NCBI GenBank assembly: GCA_009746045.1
Contig: RPFO01000314.1
Span: 1-22,450, forward strand
Length of the DNA: 22,450 bases
From: Mesostigma viride
Taxonomy: Eukaryota; Streptophyta; Mesostigmatophyceae; Mesostigmatales; Mesostigmataceae
Direction: 5' to 3'
The notes under the pieces are model-generated. The model ran no database searches. It saw only the letters and a list, made by a program, of their open reading frames with translations, and was not told the DNA's origin. The position numbers and the translations under genes are program-made. Shown here piece after piece: positions 9,304-16,967 of the stretch. Each line of letters opens with the position of its first letter. Positions within the stretch are counted from its first letter, which is position 1.

Positions 9304-11718
9304 TCACGAAAGGATCACGCGACCCGTGAAGTGCGTTCTCTCGATGAACTCGCTCTTTTGCCCGGACGCGATGCTGGCGCTTCCGGGGTATAGATGCAGC
9401 ACGAGAACGCCATACTCTGATACTGGCCACGTGTTTTCGCACGTCAAGGTGATTGTCTTGTCACCGTTCGAGACCTCGACGTCTGTGATCGGTGTGTGTG
9501 TGACGCGGTTCAGCCGGAAGGCGTGGTGTCGAAGGACCAGCCTGGCGACGTCGAAAGCAACAGCCAAGCTCCACTCGATCCTTATCTGGAACACAGGGCC
9601 GACCTCGCAGTCCAGGTAGCCGCCAGAAGCGTTCAGGAATTGGATGGACACTAAACGAAGGACCCCCACGGCGCTCACCTGGTATGTCCACTCCCGGAGA
9701 TCGTGTTTCTGTTGTGATGCCGTGCCAGTGGCCGGCACGGTGAAAAAATCGGGGACCGCCGATATGGTAATGGTCTGCTCTTCGTTGGGCATGGTATTTC
9801 CCCGTACCCCCATATAGTAGTAGGTCGTCTGGACGCCGTCTGTTGTTTCTGTTCTTGTACCATTAATTAAAGGAAACGTTCGAAACGTGGCCCGTGTAGA
9901 CTGTATGTTAAACTTGTTCCAATCCGCCTCAGCGAGGGCAGAGATGGGGATGCGAGTACTTACAAGGACGTAAAAGGCCGAGTTTGATGCCCGAGGCCAG
10001 TCACCATCGGGTTTTGTAAAATTTGTGTAATCCCTGAACTCGATATTGTACAAAAAAAGGTCAGAGGGGATGTCTACCAACATGGAGACCGGCTCTGCCG
10101 CATTAGTCTCTTCCGATCCGTCAAATAAAAACAACGGCAACGAGAACTGCACGACATTCGAGATCTTGTTGGCCATATCGTGGCGCTGTCCCTTAAGGCG
10201 ATTGTACATGGCCCCAAAATGGATGACGACGGTGAAGAAGCTGCTATTTTCGAGCACGACCCGCTCCACGCTCCCCACGAATGCGAGGCCCTCTACAAAA
10301 AATTGAAATGGACTCCGGGCCAAGGTAGAGGGACGGGGGCCTGGGGACAAATTTACATTAATCGTCAGCCTGACAAAGAGGGGAGAATCGGAGCTCGAAA
10401 ACAAATGAGAGACCTTTAACACGGAAGTGAACATGCTCCCGCTGCCCTCAAATGTGGTATAGCGCGCAGGGGATATACCCGCACCACCGTCTTCGCGAGA
10501 GATAATCCACCCAAACGCACTGGCTAGTCTCTGACCCCTTGATGTCACCGACCACTCCCTCAGAGTAAGAGACTGGAATGGAATTGTGACACGCATCAGC
10601 GGGTTGACATTTGTATTAGTACCCACCGTGAATCTGCCACGAGGAATTTGGAAAGTGATTTGTTTTACTGCCCACGATCGTCTGATAAGTAGAGTGTATA
10701 GATCGGTTGCAGCATATATTTTTAAGACCGTCCTTAAGTTTAAGTTTTCTTCCGAATTAAGCCCTTTCAACACAGCCATTTGAGTGGACGTTTCAAGAGA
10801 AATCTTCGTGTATGTGCCCCGAGTCGTGACTTCGTACAGGTCCAAAATATTGGCATTGGTAAACGTTGCCAGATTCAGGTTTGGATCCGCAAGATCAAAC
10901 ACCAACACAACGTTCTTACACCCCATCAGCTTGGAAACGGCCACAGGGGCGATCGACCACGGTGAAGTGGAAGGTACTTGGCGCGTCACGGCGGAACTAA
11001 CATGGTCCAAAACACCGGCCAAAAGAGGGATGTTGTCCATGTCCTCGTACTCGCGTGTGTACGGAACTCTCAAGAGCTTCCAATACACTTGCTTAACGAA
11101 GGACACGATAGGGGGGATGGGATTGAGAGTTCTTTGAATCCCGATCGGCCAGGAAAAGCGGAACTTAACCACTATATCGTTAGTGATTGAGGTCAGGTTG
11201 GAGGTTCCTTCTGAGAGGGATCCACTGGGGATTGTGACTATTACGTTAAAAGAGGGACAAAAAAGAACATCCAGTGCCTCAACAAGTGCCAATCGAAGTA
11301 CGGTGAGATCCATCACAATCTCATTACCGGTCTTCACTAGGCTGTTGCGAGCCCGTGGATAGGGAGGCACGGGGTAGACCTCCGCCGTTTTTTCCAGCAA
11401 TATTTCTTGGCCAGAGGGGCCGATCTTTACCGAATACTTCGGGTTGCCAACTAAATTGAAAGTAGTATTAGTATTAGGAGTTAAGCCGAATTGGAATATC
11501 TTTTCTTGCCATAGCTCATCGATCAGCAGGTAGACACTAAACGCAGGATCGACCTCCGCTGGGTACGTGTCGCTTGTATTTAAGTAAGATGGACCCCCTT
11601 CCGCGAGGGACGTCCACCTACGCCCATAAACCTCTGGGAGGTTGGTAGCAATTCTGTCACTTGAGTACACAGATAAATACCGCACCCCTGCATCTATAAG
11701 AGTCACGGTTGAGGGCAT
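9304..11718 (-). CDS. 804-aa beta-rich multidomain protein, paralogous to the 417-aa neighbour
   Basis: I do not recognise this protein. It is long, Ser/Thr/Val-rich and mostly beta, without a signal peptide or clear transmembrane helix. Motifs shared with the 417-aa protein include LREWSVTSRG (387-396), YEVTTRGTY (295-303), LREWTYQVS (674-682), SVERVVLENSSFF (483-495) and VGPVFQIRIEWS (706-717). The terminal ~130 residues align with the last repeat of the 417-aa protein around Trp, V..V, G..L, F.IRI and a late VLVL strand. It therefore looks like an enlarged version of the same domain chain. It is co-directional with MCP2, the KilA-N gene and MCP1, in a cluster I interpret as virion genes. 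The start at 11718 has an ACTAATA motif 11 nt upstream. It could be a fibre, vertex or surface-adhesion protein; no catalytic motif is visible. Confidence 0.8.
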   Translation of the reverse strand: MPSTVTLIDAGVRYLSVYSSDRIATNLPEVYGRRWTSLAEGGPSYLNTSDTYPAEVDPAFSVYLLIDELWQEKIFQFGLTPNTNTTFNLVGNPKYSVKIGPSGQEILLEKTAEVYPVPPYPRARNSLVKTGNEIVMDLTVLRLALVEALDVLFCPSFNVIVTIPSGSLSEGTSNLTSITNDIVVKFRFSWPIGIQRTLNPIPPIVSFVKQVYWKLLRVPYTREYEDMDNIPLLAGVLDHVSSAVTRQVPSTSPWSIAPVAVSKLMGCKNVVLVFDLADPNLNLATFTNANILDLYEVTTRGTYTKISLETSTQMAVLKGLNSEENLNLRTVLKIYAATDLYTLLIRRSWAVKQITFQIPRGRFTVGTNTNVNPLMRVTIPFQSLTLREWSVTSRGQRLASAFGWIISREDGGAGISPARYTTFEGSGSMFTSVLKVSHLFSSSDSPLFVRLTINVNLSPGPRPSTLARSPFQFFVEGLAFVGSVERVVLENSSFFTVVIHFGAMYNRLKGQRHDMANKISNVVQFSLPLFLFDGSEETNAAEPVSMLVDIPSDLFLYNIEFRDYTNFTKPDGDWPRASNSAFYVLVSTRIPISALAEADWNKFNIQSTRATFRTFPLINGTRTETTDGVQTTYYYMGVRGNTMPNEEQTITISAVPDFFTVPATGTASQQKHDLREWTYQVSAVGVLRLVSIQFLNASGGYLDCEVGPVFQIRIEWSLAVAFDVARLVLRHHAFRLNRVTHTPITDVEVSNGDKTITLTCENTWPVSEYGVLVLHLYPGSASIASGQKSEFIERTHFTGRVILS

Positions 11719-11729
11719 TCACGCGTTCA

Positions 11730-11736
11730 TATTAGT
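11730..11736 (-). promoter_or_regulatory. Candidate late-promoter motif ACTAATA upstream of the 804-aa gene
   Basis: On the minus strand ACTAATA ends 11 nt before the start codon, preceded by an AT-rich stretch containing a T6 run. It resembles the ACTATA hexamers before MCP1 and MCP2, with one inserted A. Weak on its own, it is listed because it recurs within the same gene cluster. Confidence 0.3.
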
Positions 11737-11760
11737 AATTGATAAAAAATCGGTACACGG

Positions 11761-12576
11761 TCAATGATACACGCTAAAGTACTTATCGCTGCAAACCATG
11801 ATGTCCATCCCCTGGAGGTGGAACTCGATGAAGTCGATCTGGTCGTCGCGGATGTCGGATCCCTCTCTGTCGAACACGACCAGGACCTTCGCTAGTTTTG
11901 GATCAAAATGGCGGGAGTATACGACCAGCTGGCCGATAGCCTCGGCCCACCGCGAGACCTCCTTGACCTCCAGCAGCATGTCGAACCTGCGACTGACGAT
12001 GTCCGCCCTCATCCCGGTGTCCCCGACCGGAACCTCGGTTTCCGCGCCGAGGATCTCCGCGATCTTGTCGCGCACGTCCGCCTCGAGGATGCACAAGGGT
12101 TGGGCCGCCGCGTCCTTCCTCACCTTCTCCGTGAGCGCGATCATGCACCCCTTCTGGGAGTTGGGAGTGTGGAAGAAGGTGTCTGCCCAGTCCATGGCAG
12201 CCACTGAAAACACAGGGCTTATCCACGCGGCCACGTGCCACACGAGAGAGGGGTGGAGCCAGGTCCCCTGAAGCTGGGGCGTGCCTCCTTGCACCCTTTC
12301 CACAAGTTCCGTCATGCCGAGATGGGACTCCATGGCCTCGACCAAGTCGTCAAACGCCTTGGTCCTCGTGAAGGTTTTAATCTTTTTCTTCCCGGCGGAC
12401 AGAACGTCGCAAAAGTCCTGGCCGTTCACCAGTCTCTTCGGGGCGACCTTGACCCTGACCCTCCCCGCCTCAGGGGCGTGCTCCATCGCAAAGTAAAGAT
12501 ACGTGTCGTCCGTGTCCGCGAGGCGGAATAAAGGGAGCGTCCTCGAACCCCGCGGGACATCAGAGGACGCGTCCAT
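11761..12576 (-). CDS. KilA-N domain protein with C-terminal PD-(D/E)XK-like nuclease domain
   Basis: KilA-N is a DNA-binding domain common in large DNA viruses and phages. Here it covers roughly residues 45-135 and ends in the diagnostic stretch TWLHPSLVWHVAAWISPVF (105-123). The C-terminal half (about 160-255) has the layout of a restriction-endonuclease-like fold: Glu165 in a helix (ILEADVRDKI), Asp192 in a strand (RADIV), Glu203-Val-Lys205 in the next strand (LLEVK), and Gln216 in the following helix (AIGQLVVYS). Established knowledge is that KilA-N proteins often carry variable C-terminal modules; nuclease activity here is inferred from the D...ExK pattern only. The gene lies between the 804-aa gene and MCP2 with 42- and 47-bp gaps. 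Its upstream gap is GC-rich and lacks the ACTATA motif, so it may be read through from MCP2 or differently timed. Confidence 0.85.
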   Translation of the reverse strand: MDASSDVPRGSRTLPLFRLADTDDTYLYFAMEHAPEAGRVRVKVAPKRLVNGQDFCDVLSAGKKKIKTFTRTKAFDDLVEAMESHLGMTELVERVQGGTPQLQGTWLHPSLVWHVAAWISPVFSVAAMDWADTFFHTPNSQKGCMIALTEKVRKDAAAQPLCILEADVRDKIAEILGAETEVPVGDTGMRADIVSRRFDMLLEVKEVSRWAEAIGQLVVYSRHFDPKLAKVLVVFDREGSDIRDDQIDFIEFHLQGMDIMVCSDKYFSVYH

Positions 12577-12623
12577 CTCCGGGAGAGCGGCGGGTCTGCG
12601 TGTCAGGTAAGGTCGGAGCTGCC

Positions 12624-14252
12624 TTATGAAGCGTACCGCTTGCCGCCCATGCCGTTCTGGATCTTGATGACGTTGTAGCTCTTGGCGTACACGTGGATGG
12701 AGCCCGGAGGGAGCCCGCCCATCTTCTTCAGCACCAGCTTGACGTCATCGAGGCGTGACAGGTTCAGCGAGCCCGACGGCTTCCACGCGTCCGGCTGGAT
12801 ACACAGCGGGATGGTGTACAGCATGACGCCAGGGCTGACGCGCTCGTGGAATTGGTGCTGGACAAGGTAGTGAAAGTACACCGGGTCGCGTCCGTCGCCG
12901 TACACGTTTTGAGAGTTGAGCACAAGGTTGGCGGTGGAAAAGAGGTGGCCGCCTCCAAACTCGGAGACCGGGTTCACGAAATTCCAGTAGCCCTTGTACT
13001 GCTGGACCGCATCCGTTTCCTCGCTATACTCCCACCATTTGTCTGGGCGGTAGAAGAAGATCAGCTCCTTGGTGGGGTGGTTAAACTTCAGGTCGATGGA
13101 CACCTGGTCAACATCGGCAACGAACTGCTGGTGGTGCTGGTATTCCGTCATGAGGTACTCGTGCGTGTTCACGGCGAACTGGCGACGCTCAAAGTCGTCG
13201 AGGTAGATGTAACGACACATGAGGCGCACCGCGATCTTAGGCGGGTCAGTCAGCCAGGTTGTGCGAGCGTTGGTGGTGTATGACTGGCCGGATATAGGAT
13301 TGAGGAGGTCATTGGGGATCACAGCAGGGTGAATGTGAAACTTCAAACTATTTGGGATAAGGGTATCTCCGGTGCCCGTCAGAGAGAAGGCAATTCCGGC
13401 GGTGGCGTCATAAGTCACCGTCCCCACCTTGTCCGCGAACATCGCGTACTCTATCACCCAGTTGACGTACTTCATGTGCCCGAGTTCCTGGATCATCTGC
13501 GACATCTCATTGCCGTAAATCCCTCGGTAGAAGCAGCCCTGAAGAACGGCGCGGATAGGAGCTTCGTTACTGGCATACGCTGGGGTGGAGCTGTACGACT
13601 GAGTGTTAAGTGCCTTGTAGTAGTTGAAAATCTTGTCCGCCGCCGCGAGCTTGACCTTCACGCGGACCTCGTGGTACTGCAAAGAGATCATGGGGAGAGC
13701 GAGGCCCGGGTCCTGTGTGAAGCTGAACTCCAGCGGGATGTACAGGAACTGCGGGTTCGTGTTTTTGTACTGCTCCTTGACGGTGTTGTCGGAGTTGAAG
13801 CGGATGCTCCCCCCGTGATCGACGGGCATGTTCTCGACGTAGCTCTGGTAGTCCGGCCGCGAAATGGTGTCCATGATATGCAGCATGTCGCCGGTGATCC
13901 GCTCGATCTGGTACCCGCCGATAGTCAGCTCCACGTACTCGATGAGCGCGCGAGGGAAGTCCCAGATGTACGGGGAGAATTTGGGGCTGGCGGTGGTGGA
14001 GGCCCAGCCATTCAGCTTTGACATCTCCATGTACAGGGTGCACTTGGTGACCAGGTCCCCGGAGCGGGGCAGTTTGAACTCGATGAGCTGGCCGTAGTCG
14101 GACAGCCCGGTGCTCTGGGTGATGAAGGTGTCGTCCCAGGCAAAGTTGGTGTGGCGGGGGTACACGGTTTTCCAGAAGGTGACCTCGGGGTTGACGATGG
14201 TCGCGATGTCCTGCGACCCCCTCGCGTGCAGTTGCATGATCGCGGATGCCAT
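12624..14252 (-). CDS. MCP: Major capsid protein 2 (double jelly-roll), intact
   Basis: This is a 542-aa nucleocytovirus major capsid protein that assembles as trimeric capsomers. It opens with MASAIMQLHARGSQD and carries FWKTVYPRHTNF at 26-37, SGDLVTK, LALPMISLQYHEVRVKVKL, YIYLDDFERRQFAVNTHEYL, KFNHPTKELIFFYRP, a NSQNVYGDGRDPVYF block and NLSRLDDVKLVL, and ends GMGGKRYAS. It is closely paralogous to MCP1 and has no frame break, so it serves as the reference for locating the MCP1 indels. It is transcribed away from MCP3 across a 104-bp region, with ACTATA 15 nt before the start. The length is slightly longer than typical MCPs of 430-500 aa because of loop insertions between the jelly rolls. 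Confidence is very high. Confidence 0.97.
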   Translation of the reverse strand: MASAIMQLHARGSQDIATIVNPEVTFWKTVYPRHTNFAWDDTFITQSTGLSDYGQLIEFKLPRSGDLVTKCTLYMEMSKLNGWASTTASPKFSPYIWDFPRALIEYVELTIGGYQIERITGDMLHIMDTISRPDYQSYVENMPVDHGGSIRFNSDNTVKEQYKNTNPQFLYIPLEFSFTQDPGLALPMISLQYHEVRVKVKLAAADKIFNYYKALNTQSYSSTPAYASNEAPIRAVLQGCFYRGIYGNEMSQMIQELGHMKYVNWVIEYAMFADKVGTVTYDATAGIAFSLTGTGDTLIPNSLKFHIHPAVIPNDLLNPISGQSYTTNARTTWLTDPPKIAVRLMCRYIYLDDFERRQFAVNTHEYLMTEYQHHQQFVADVDQVSIDLKFNHPTKELIFFYRPDKWWEYSEETDAVQQYKGYWNFVNPVSEFGGGHLFSTANLVLNSQNVYGDGRDPVYFHYLVQHQFHERVSPGVMLYTIPLCIQPDAWKPSGSLNLSRLDDVKLVLKKMGGLPPGSIHVYAKSYNVIKIQNGMGGKRYAS

Positions 14253-14356
14253 CTTCGGCTACGGTGGTATAGTGTCTGCGGAGAAAAAAAAAGCCTGCCG
14301 AGACGTTCGGCTGCGTCGGGAAGAAAATATGTGATGGTAATGTCAGACCTGACAGC
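14253..14356. promoter_or_regulatory. Bidirectional promoter region between MCP2 and MCP3
   Basis: These 104 bp separate two divergent capsid genes. On the minus strand ACTATA (14268-14273 as TATAGT on plus) lies 15 nt before MCP2, behind a T9 tract (A9 on plus, 14284-14292). Toward MCP3 there is an AAAATATG motif near 14323-14330 and a 6-bp inverted repeat TGTCAGACCTGACA at 14341-14354, ending 2 nt before the MCP3 start. Coordinated late expression of both capsids is the natural inference; no transcription start is known. Confidence 0.5.
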
Positions 14357-16048
14357 ATGTCGCAGGACTTGAGCGCACCCATCACGTGGCTCCATAGCAA
14401 GGGGAAGATGGACGAATTTCTGACGACGCTGCCGGAAAAGACCTTCTTCAAACACGTGTACAGCCGGCACACGAACTACAGTTGGAGCGACGTGGCGCTC
14501 AACCCGGTGAACAAAGCGGAGTACGGGGCGGAGGTGCGGTTCGTGATTCCCCGGATTGGCGACCTGGTCACCAAAATGTATCTGTACTTCAACATCAGCC
14601 GGCTCAAGTACGGCACGCTCCCCCTGGCCAGCAGCGATACAGCGAGCTCGGCAATCCGAAAATACGAAGGTGATTCGGAGAGCCCCTCAACCGCCTTTGT
14701 TTCGGGGACAGTCATCGGGGGCATCGACGCGAGCAATCTGCCAAGGGAGAGATCATCGACAGCAACTCTTAAGGCCCAGAGCGACTTGAATGATTCGTGG
14801 ATGAAGTACCTCGGTTACGTGCTGACAGAACGCGCCGAACTGTACGTGGGCAACTCGCTCATCCAGACTGTGACGGGGGACTTCACATACGTCTGGGACA
14901 CCCTTGTCCGCACTGGTGACAGGAGCATCGTGCGAAACACTCCGGATTTTCACGGGGGGGCGGGGGGGAGAAGCGGCACAGACTACGACCGGCATATCTA
15001 CGTCCCACTGAACTTCTACTTCAATGAGAGCGAGGGCCACGCGCTGCCGATCGGCGCCCTCCAGCACCACGAGGTAGAGGTCCGAGTTAAGTTGAACGCC
15101 AAGCCGCTGCTGTCATCTTACCTGAAATATTACGAGAAGGTGGCATGGAACACTACAAGTACAACACCAGCCACAGACTCGGACCGCTACCGTTTGCGCG
15201 ACGTGATGGTGTGGAGGGGCGGGATGGACACCGCGAGCCCCCCTGCCTACAAATACACAAACACCCTTACGCCGCTGAAGGATGTTCTAGACATGGGCGG
15301 GGACCTGAAGAAGGTCAGTTTGGTGACTCGTTTTGTGTTCCTGGACTCGTTCGAGCGAGAGCAGTTCTTAAAGACCCGCAATTCGTGGTTGATCACCGAG
15401 ACGCAGCACCTTTCCGTCCCCATCAAGGCGACCGACAAGCTGTACAAGGAGATAAGCCTTGACAAGTTCACGGGTCCATGCAAGGAGATCATATTCTTCT
15501 ACCGGCCGGACTTCCGCCGCGTGGAGGGGGACGGGTACGGCAACGACAATAATAACTATTGGAACTTTGGCTGCAACCGCCTCATCCAGTTTGCGTACAA
15601 GGGTAGCTCGGCGGGCATGGTATACAATGCGGTTAGAAAGCCCAGTGGCTATTATGTGGATGCCACGGCCAGCATCAAGGGGCAGGTCGATGATGTGCTA
15701 TTCGAGTCCGCCACGTTCTCCATCAACGGCAAGGACCTGTGGTCCCCCCCGCGCGACCCACTGTGGTTCGGTTACTACCTGCCTTATGATGTGCACTCCA
15801 ACGCACCTAGCGAGAACAACTACCAGAGCATTTTCGTGATGCCCTTCTGCTTCCACCCGGAGTCGGACGACCCGAACGGCAGCATTAACCTTGGTCAGAT
15901 TGACCGACCCGCGCTAAAACTTTACTTTAAGAAAGTGCCCGGGGAGAAGGAGGGAGCGGTTATGCAGGACGGCCACATCCACATCTACGCGCGCACGATG
16001 AACATTTTTGAGGTGTACCAGGGCCACGGTCGCAAGGTGTTTGTTTGA
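14357..16048 (+). CDS. MCP: Major capsid protein 3 (divergent double jelly-roll paralogue)
   Basis: This 563-aa protein belongs to the same capsid family but is more divergent than MCP1 and MCP2 are from each other. Visible family motifs are FFKHVYSRHTNY (30-41), IPRIGDLVTKMYLYF, LPIGALQHHEVEVRVKLN, RFVFLDSFEREQF, CKEIIFFYRPDF, INGKDLWSPPRDPLWFGYYL and a C-terminal HIHIYARTMNIFEVYQGHGR. It differs at the N-terminus (no QLxAxGxQD, but SKGKMDEFL) and ends GRKVFV rather than GGKR. The frame stays open through a G7-C-G7 tract near 14954-14968 encoding Gly-rich HGGAGGRSG. A divergent MCP could be a minor capsomer, a vertex-proximal protein or an alternative coat; the sequence cannot decide. It is convergent with the acidic protein gene 32 bp downstream. 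Confidence 0.95.
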   Translation: MSQDLSAPITWLHSKGKMDEFLTTLPEKTFFKHVYSRHTNYSWSDVALNPVNKAEYGAEVRFVIPRIGDLVTKMYLYFNISRLKYGTLPLASSDTASSAIRKYEGDSESPSTAFVSGTVIGGIDASNLPRERSSTATLKAQSDLNDSWMKYLGYVLTERAELYVGNSLIQTVTGDFTYVWDTLVRTGDRSIVRNTPDFHGGAGGRSGTDYDRHIYVPLNFYFNESEGHALPIGALQHHEVEVRVKLNAKPLLSSYLKYYEKVAWNTTSTTPATDSDRYRLRDVMVWRGGMDTASPPAYKYTNTLTPLKDVLDMGGDLKKVSLVTRFVFLDSFEREQFLKTRNSWLITETQHLSVPIKATDKLYKEISLDKFTGPCKEIIFFYRPDFRRVEGDGYGNDNNNYWNFGCNRLIQFAYKGSSAGMVYNAVRKPSGYYVDATASIKGQVDDVLFESATFSINGKDLWSPPRDPLWFGYYLPYDVHSNAPSENNYQSIFVMPFCFHPESDDPNGSINLGQIDRPALKLYFKKVPGEKEGAVMQDGHIHIYARTMNIFEVYQGHGRKVFV

Positions 16049-16080
16049 TTACAGTATAATAATGATAATTGGGGTCGTGT

Positions 16081-16554
16081 TTATTCGTACGACTCCTGAG
16101 TAAGCTCCAAGGAGAAGCGGAGGCGCTTTCCACCAACTTCCGCGATCTTGCCCCTGATCCGCTGCTTGGTCTTTCCGCCCTTGGCCGGCGAGAGGGGGGG
16201 TACGCCCCCCATACCGCCCATACCGCCGATCAGGTGGGACACTAGCTCAAACAGGGCGGGCGTGGTCTCGTCGCCCTCTTGCCCCTGCTGCTCCTCTTCC
16301 TCTTCTTCCTCTTCTTCCTCTTCTTCCTCTTCTTCCTCTTCTTCCCCTTCTTCCACCTCCTCCTCGTGATCTTGTTCCTCGTGCTCGTCCGGGATCACGA
16401 AGACGATGTTGCCTTCCTCGTCAAACTTTGCCATCCACCCCTGCTCCAGCCCCGACTTCACGATCTCCATCACCCCCTCCGAGGAGGGGGGTTGATCGCG
16501 CTTGCGTTTGCCGGCTGACATCTTCATGGCGATTGGTGTACAGTAGCTCCACAT
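16081..16554 (-). CDS. Acidic protein with long glutamate tract, unknown function
   Basis: Residues 1-40 are basic to neutral, with an NLS-like GKRKRD at 15-20. Residues 57-90 are an acidic tract with about 18 consecutive Glu, encoded by a (CTT/CTC)n-type microsatellite. A Gly/Met-rich segment follows (GGMGGMGG near 110-117) and then a basic tail rich in Lys and Arg. I know no specific family. The first ATG is at 16554, but ATGs at codons 10 and 12 (16527 and 16521) are equally good starts; a later start would leave the AT-rich run near 16553-16560 as promoter. Such acidic tracts in viral proteins can act as histone- or DNA-mimic regions, but that is only a possibility here. It is convergent with MCP3 and divergent from the 90-aa gene. 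Confidence 0.7.
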   Translation of the reverse strand: MWSYCTPIAMKMSAGKRKRDQPPSSEGVMEIVKSGLEQGWMAKFDEEGNIVFVIPDEHEEQDHEEEVEEGEEEEEEEEEEEEEEEEEEQQGQEGDETTPALFELVSHLIGGMGGMGGVPPLSPAKGGKTKQRIRGKIAEVGGKRLRFSLELTQESYE

Positions 16555-16625
16555 TTTTTTAGCGCCGTTTTGGACGCGCTAATGGGGCCTCTTTTTCCTC
16601 AGCGTTTTTGCGAAGGCACGCCGCG

Positions 16626-16898
16626 ATGCCCACTACCCTGGAAGTTGATGAACTCCGAGTCAACGGCGGGATCACCTTTACGTCAGGCGGGGTGCTGTCC
16701 TCCACCAACCCGCTGGACATCGGCCAGCACAGACTGTACACGACGTACGCGCAGGTGAACGGCGTGTCGCGTGCCACGCTGTACATGCTGGAGATCGGCG
16801 GTACGGCGCCTATCACTGCGGACGAGGACGTCAATTTCTTAAACTGCACGTACCTCGGCAGCTTTGTGTATGACTCCCTCCCTCCCGGTGCCCAGTGA
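16626..16898 (+). CDS. 90-aa protein of unknown function
   Basis: I do not recognise this protein. The ATG at 16626 gives 90 residues; an in-frame TTG upstream is unlikely in a eukaryotic virus. The sequence begins MPTTLEVDELRVNGGI and looks like a compact beta-rich domain with alternating strands (RATLYMLEIGG, NCTYLGSFVYD). It has one Cys and no membrane segment. The upstream T-rich run CTCTTTTTCCTC near 16590-16600 may serve its promoter. It is followed 69 bp later by PCNA on the same strand. The bias of usage and compact spacing support a real gene, but no function can be given. Confidence 0.65.
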   Translation: MPTTLEVDELRVNGGITFTSGGVLSSTNPLDIGQHRLYTTYAQVNGVSRATLYMLEIGGTAPITADEDVNFLNCTYLGSFVYDSLPPGAQ

Positions 16899-16967
16899 CA
16901 CGCCTGCGTCCGTTTCGTCCGCGCTTAGGCGGGAGCACACATAGATAGCAAAATATAACGACGGCCG

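Noticed and set aside
13329-14021. 230-codon plus-strand frame
   Set aside because: Antisense shadow of MCP2.
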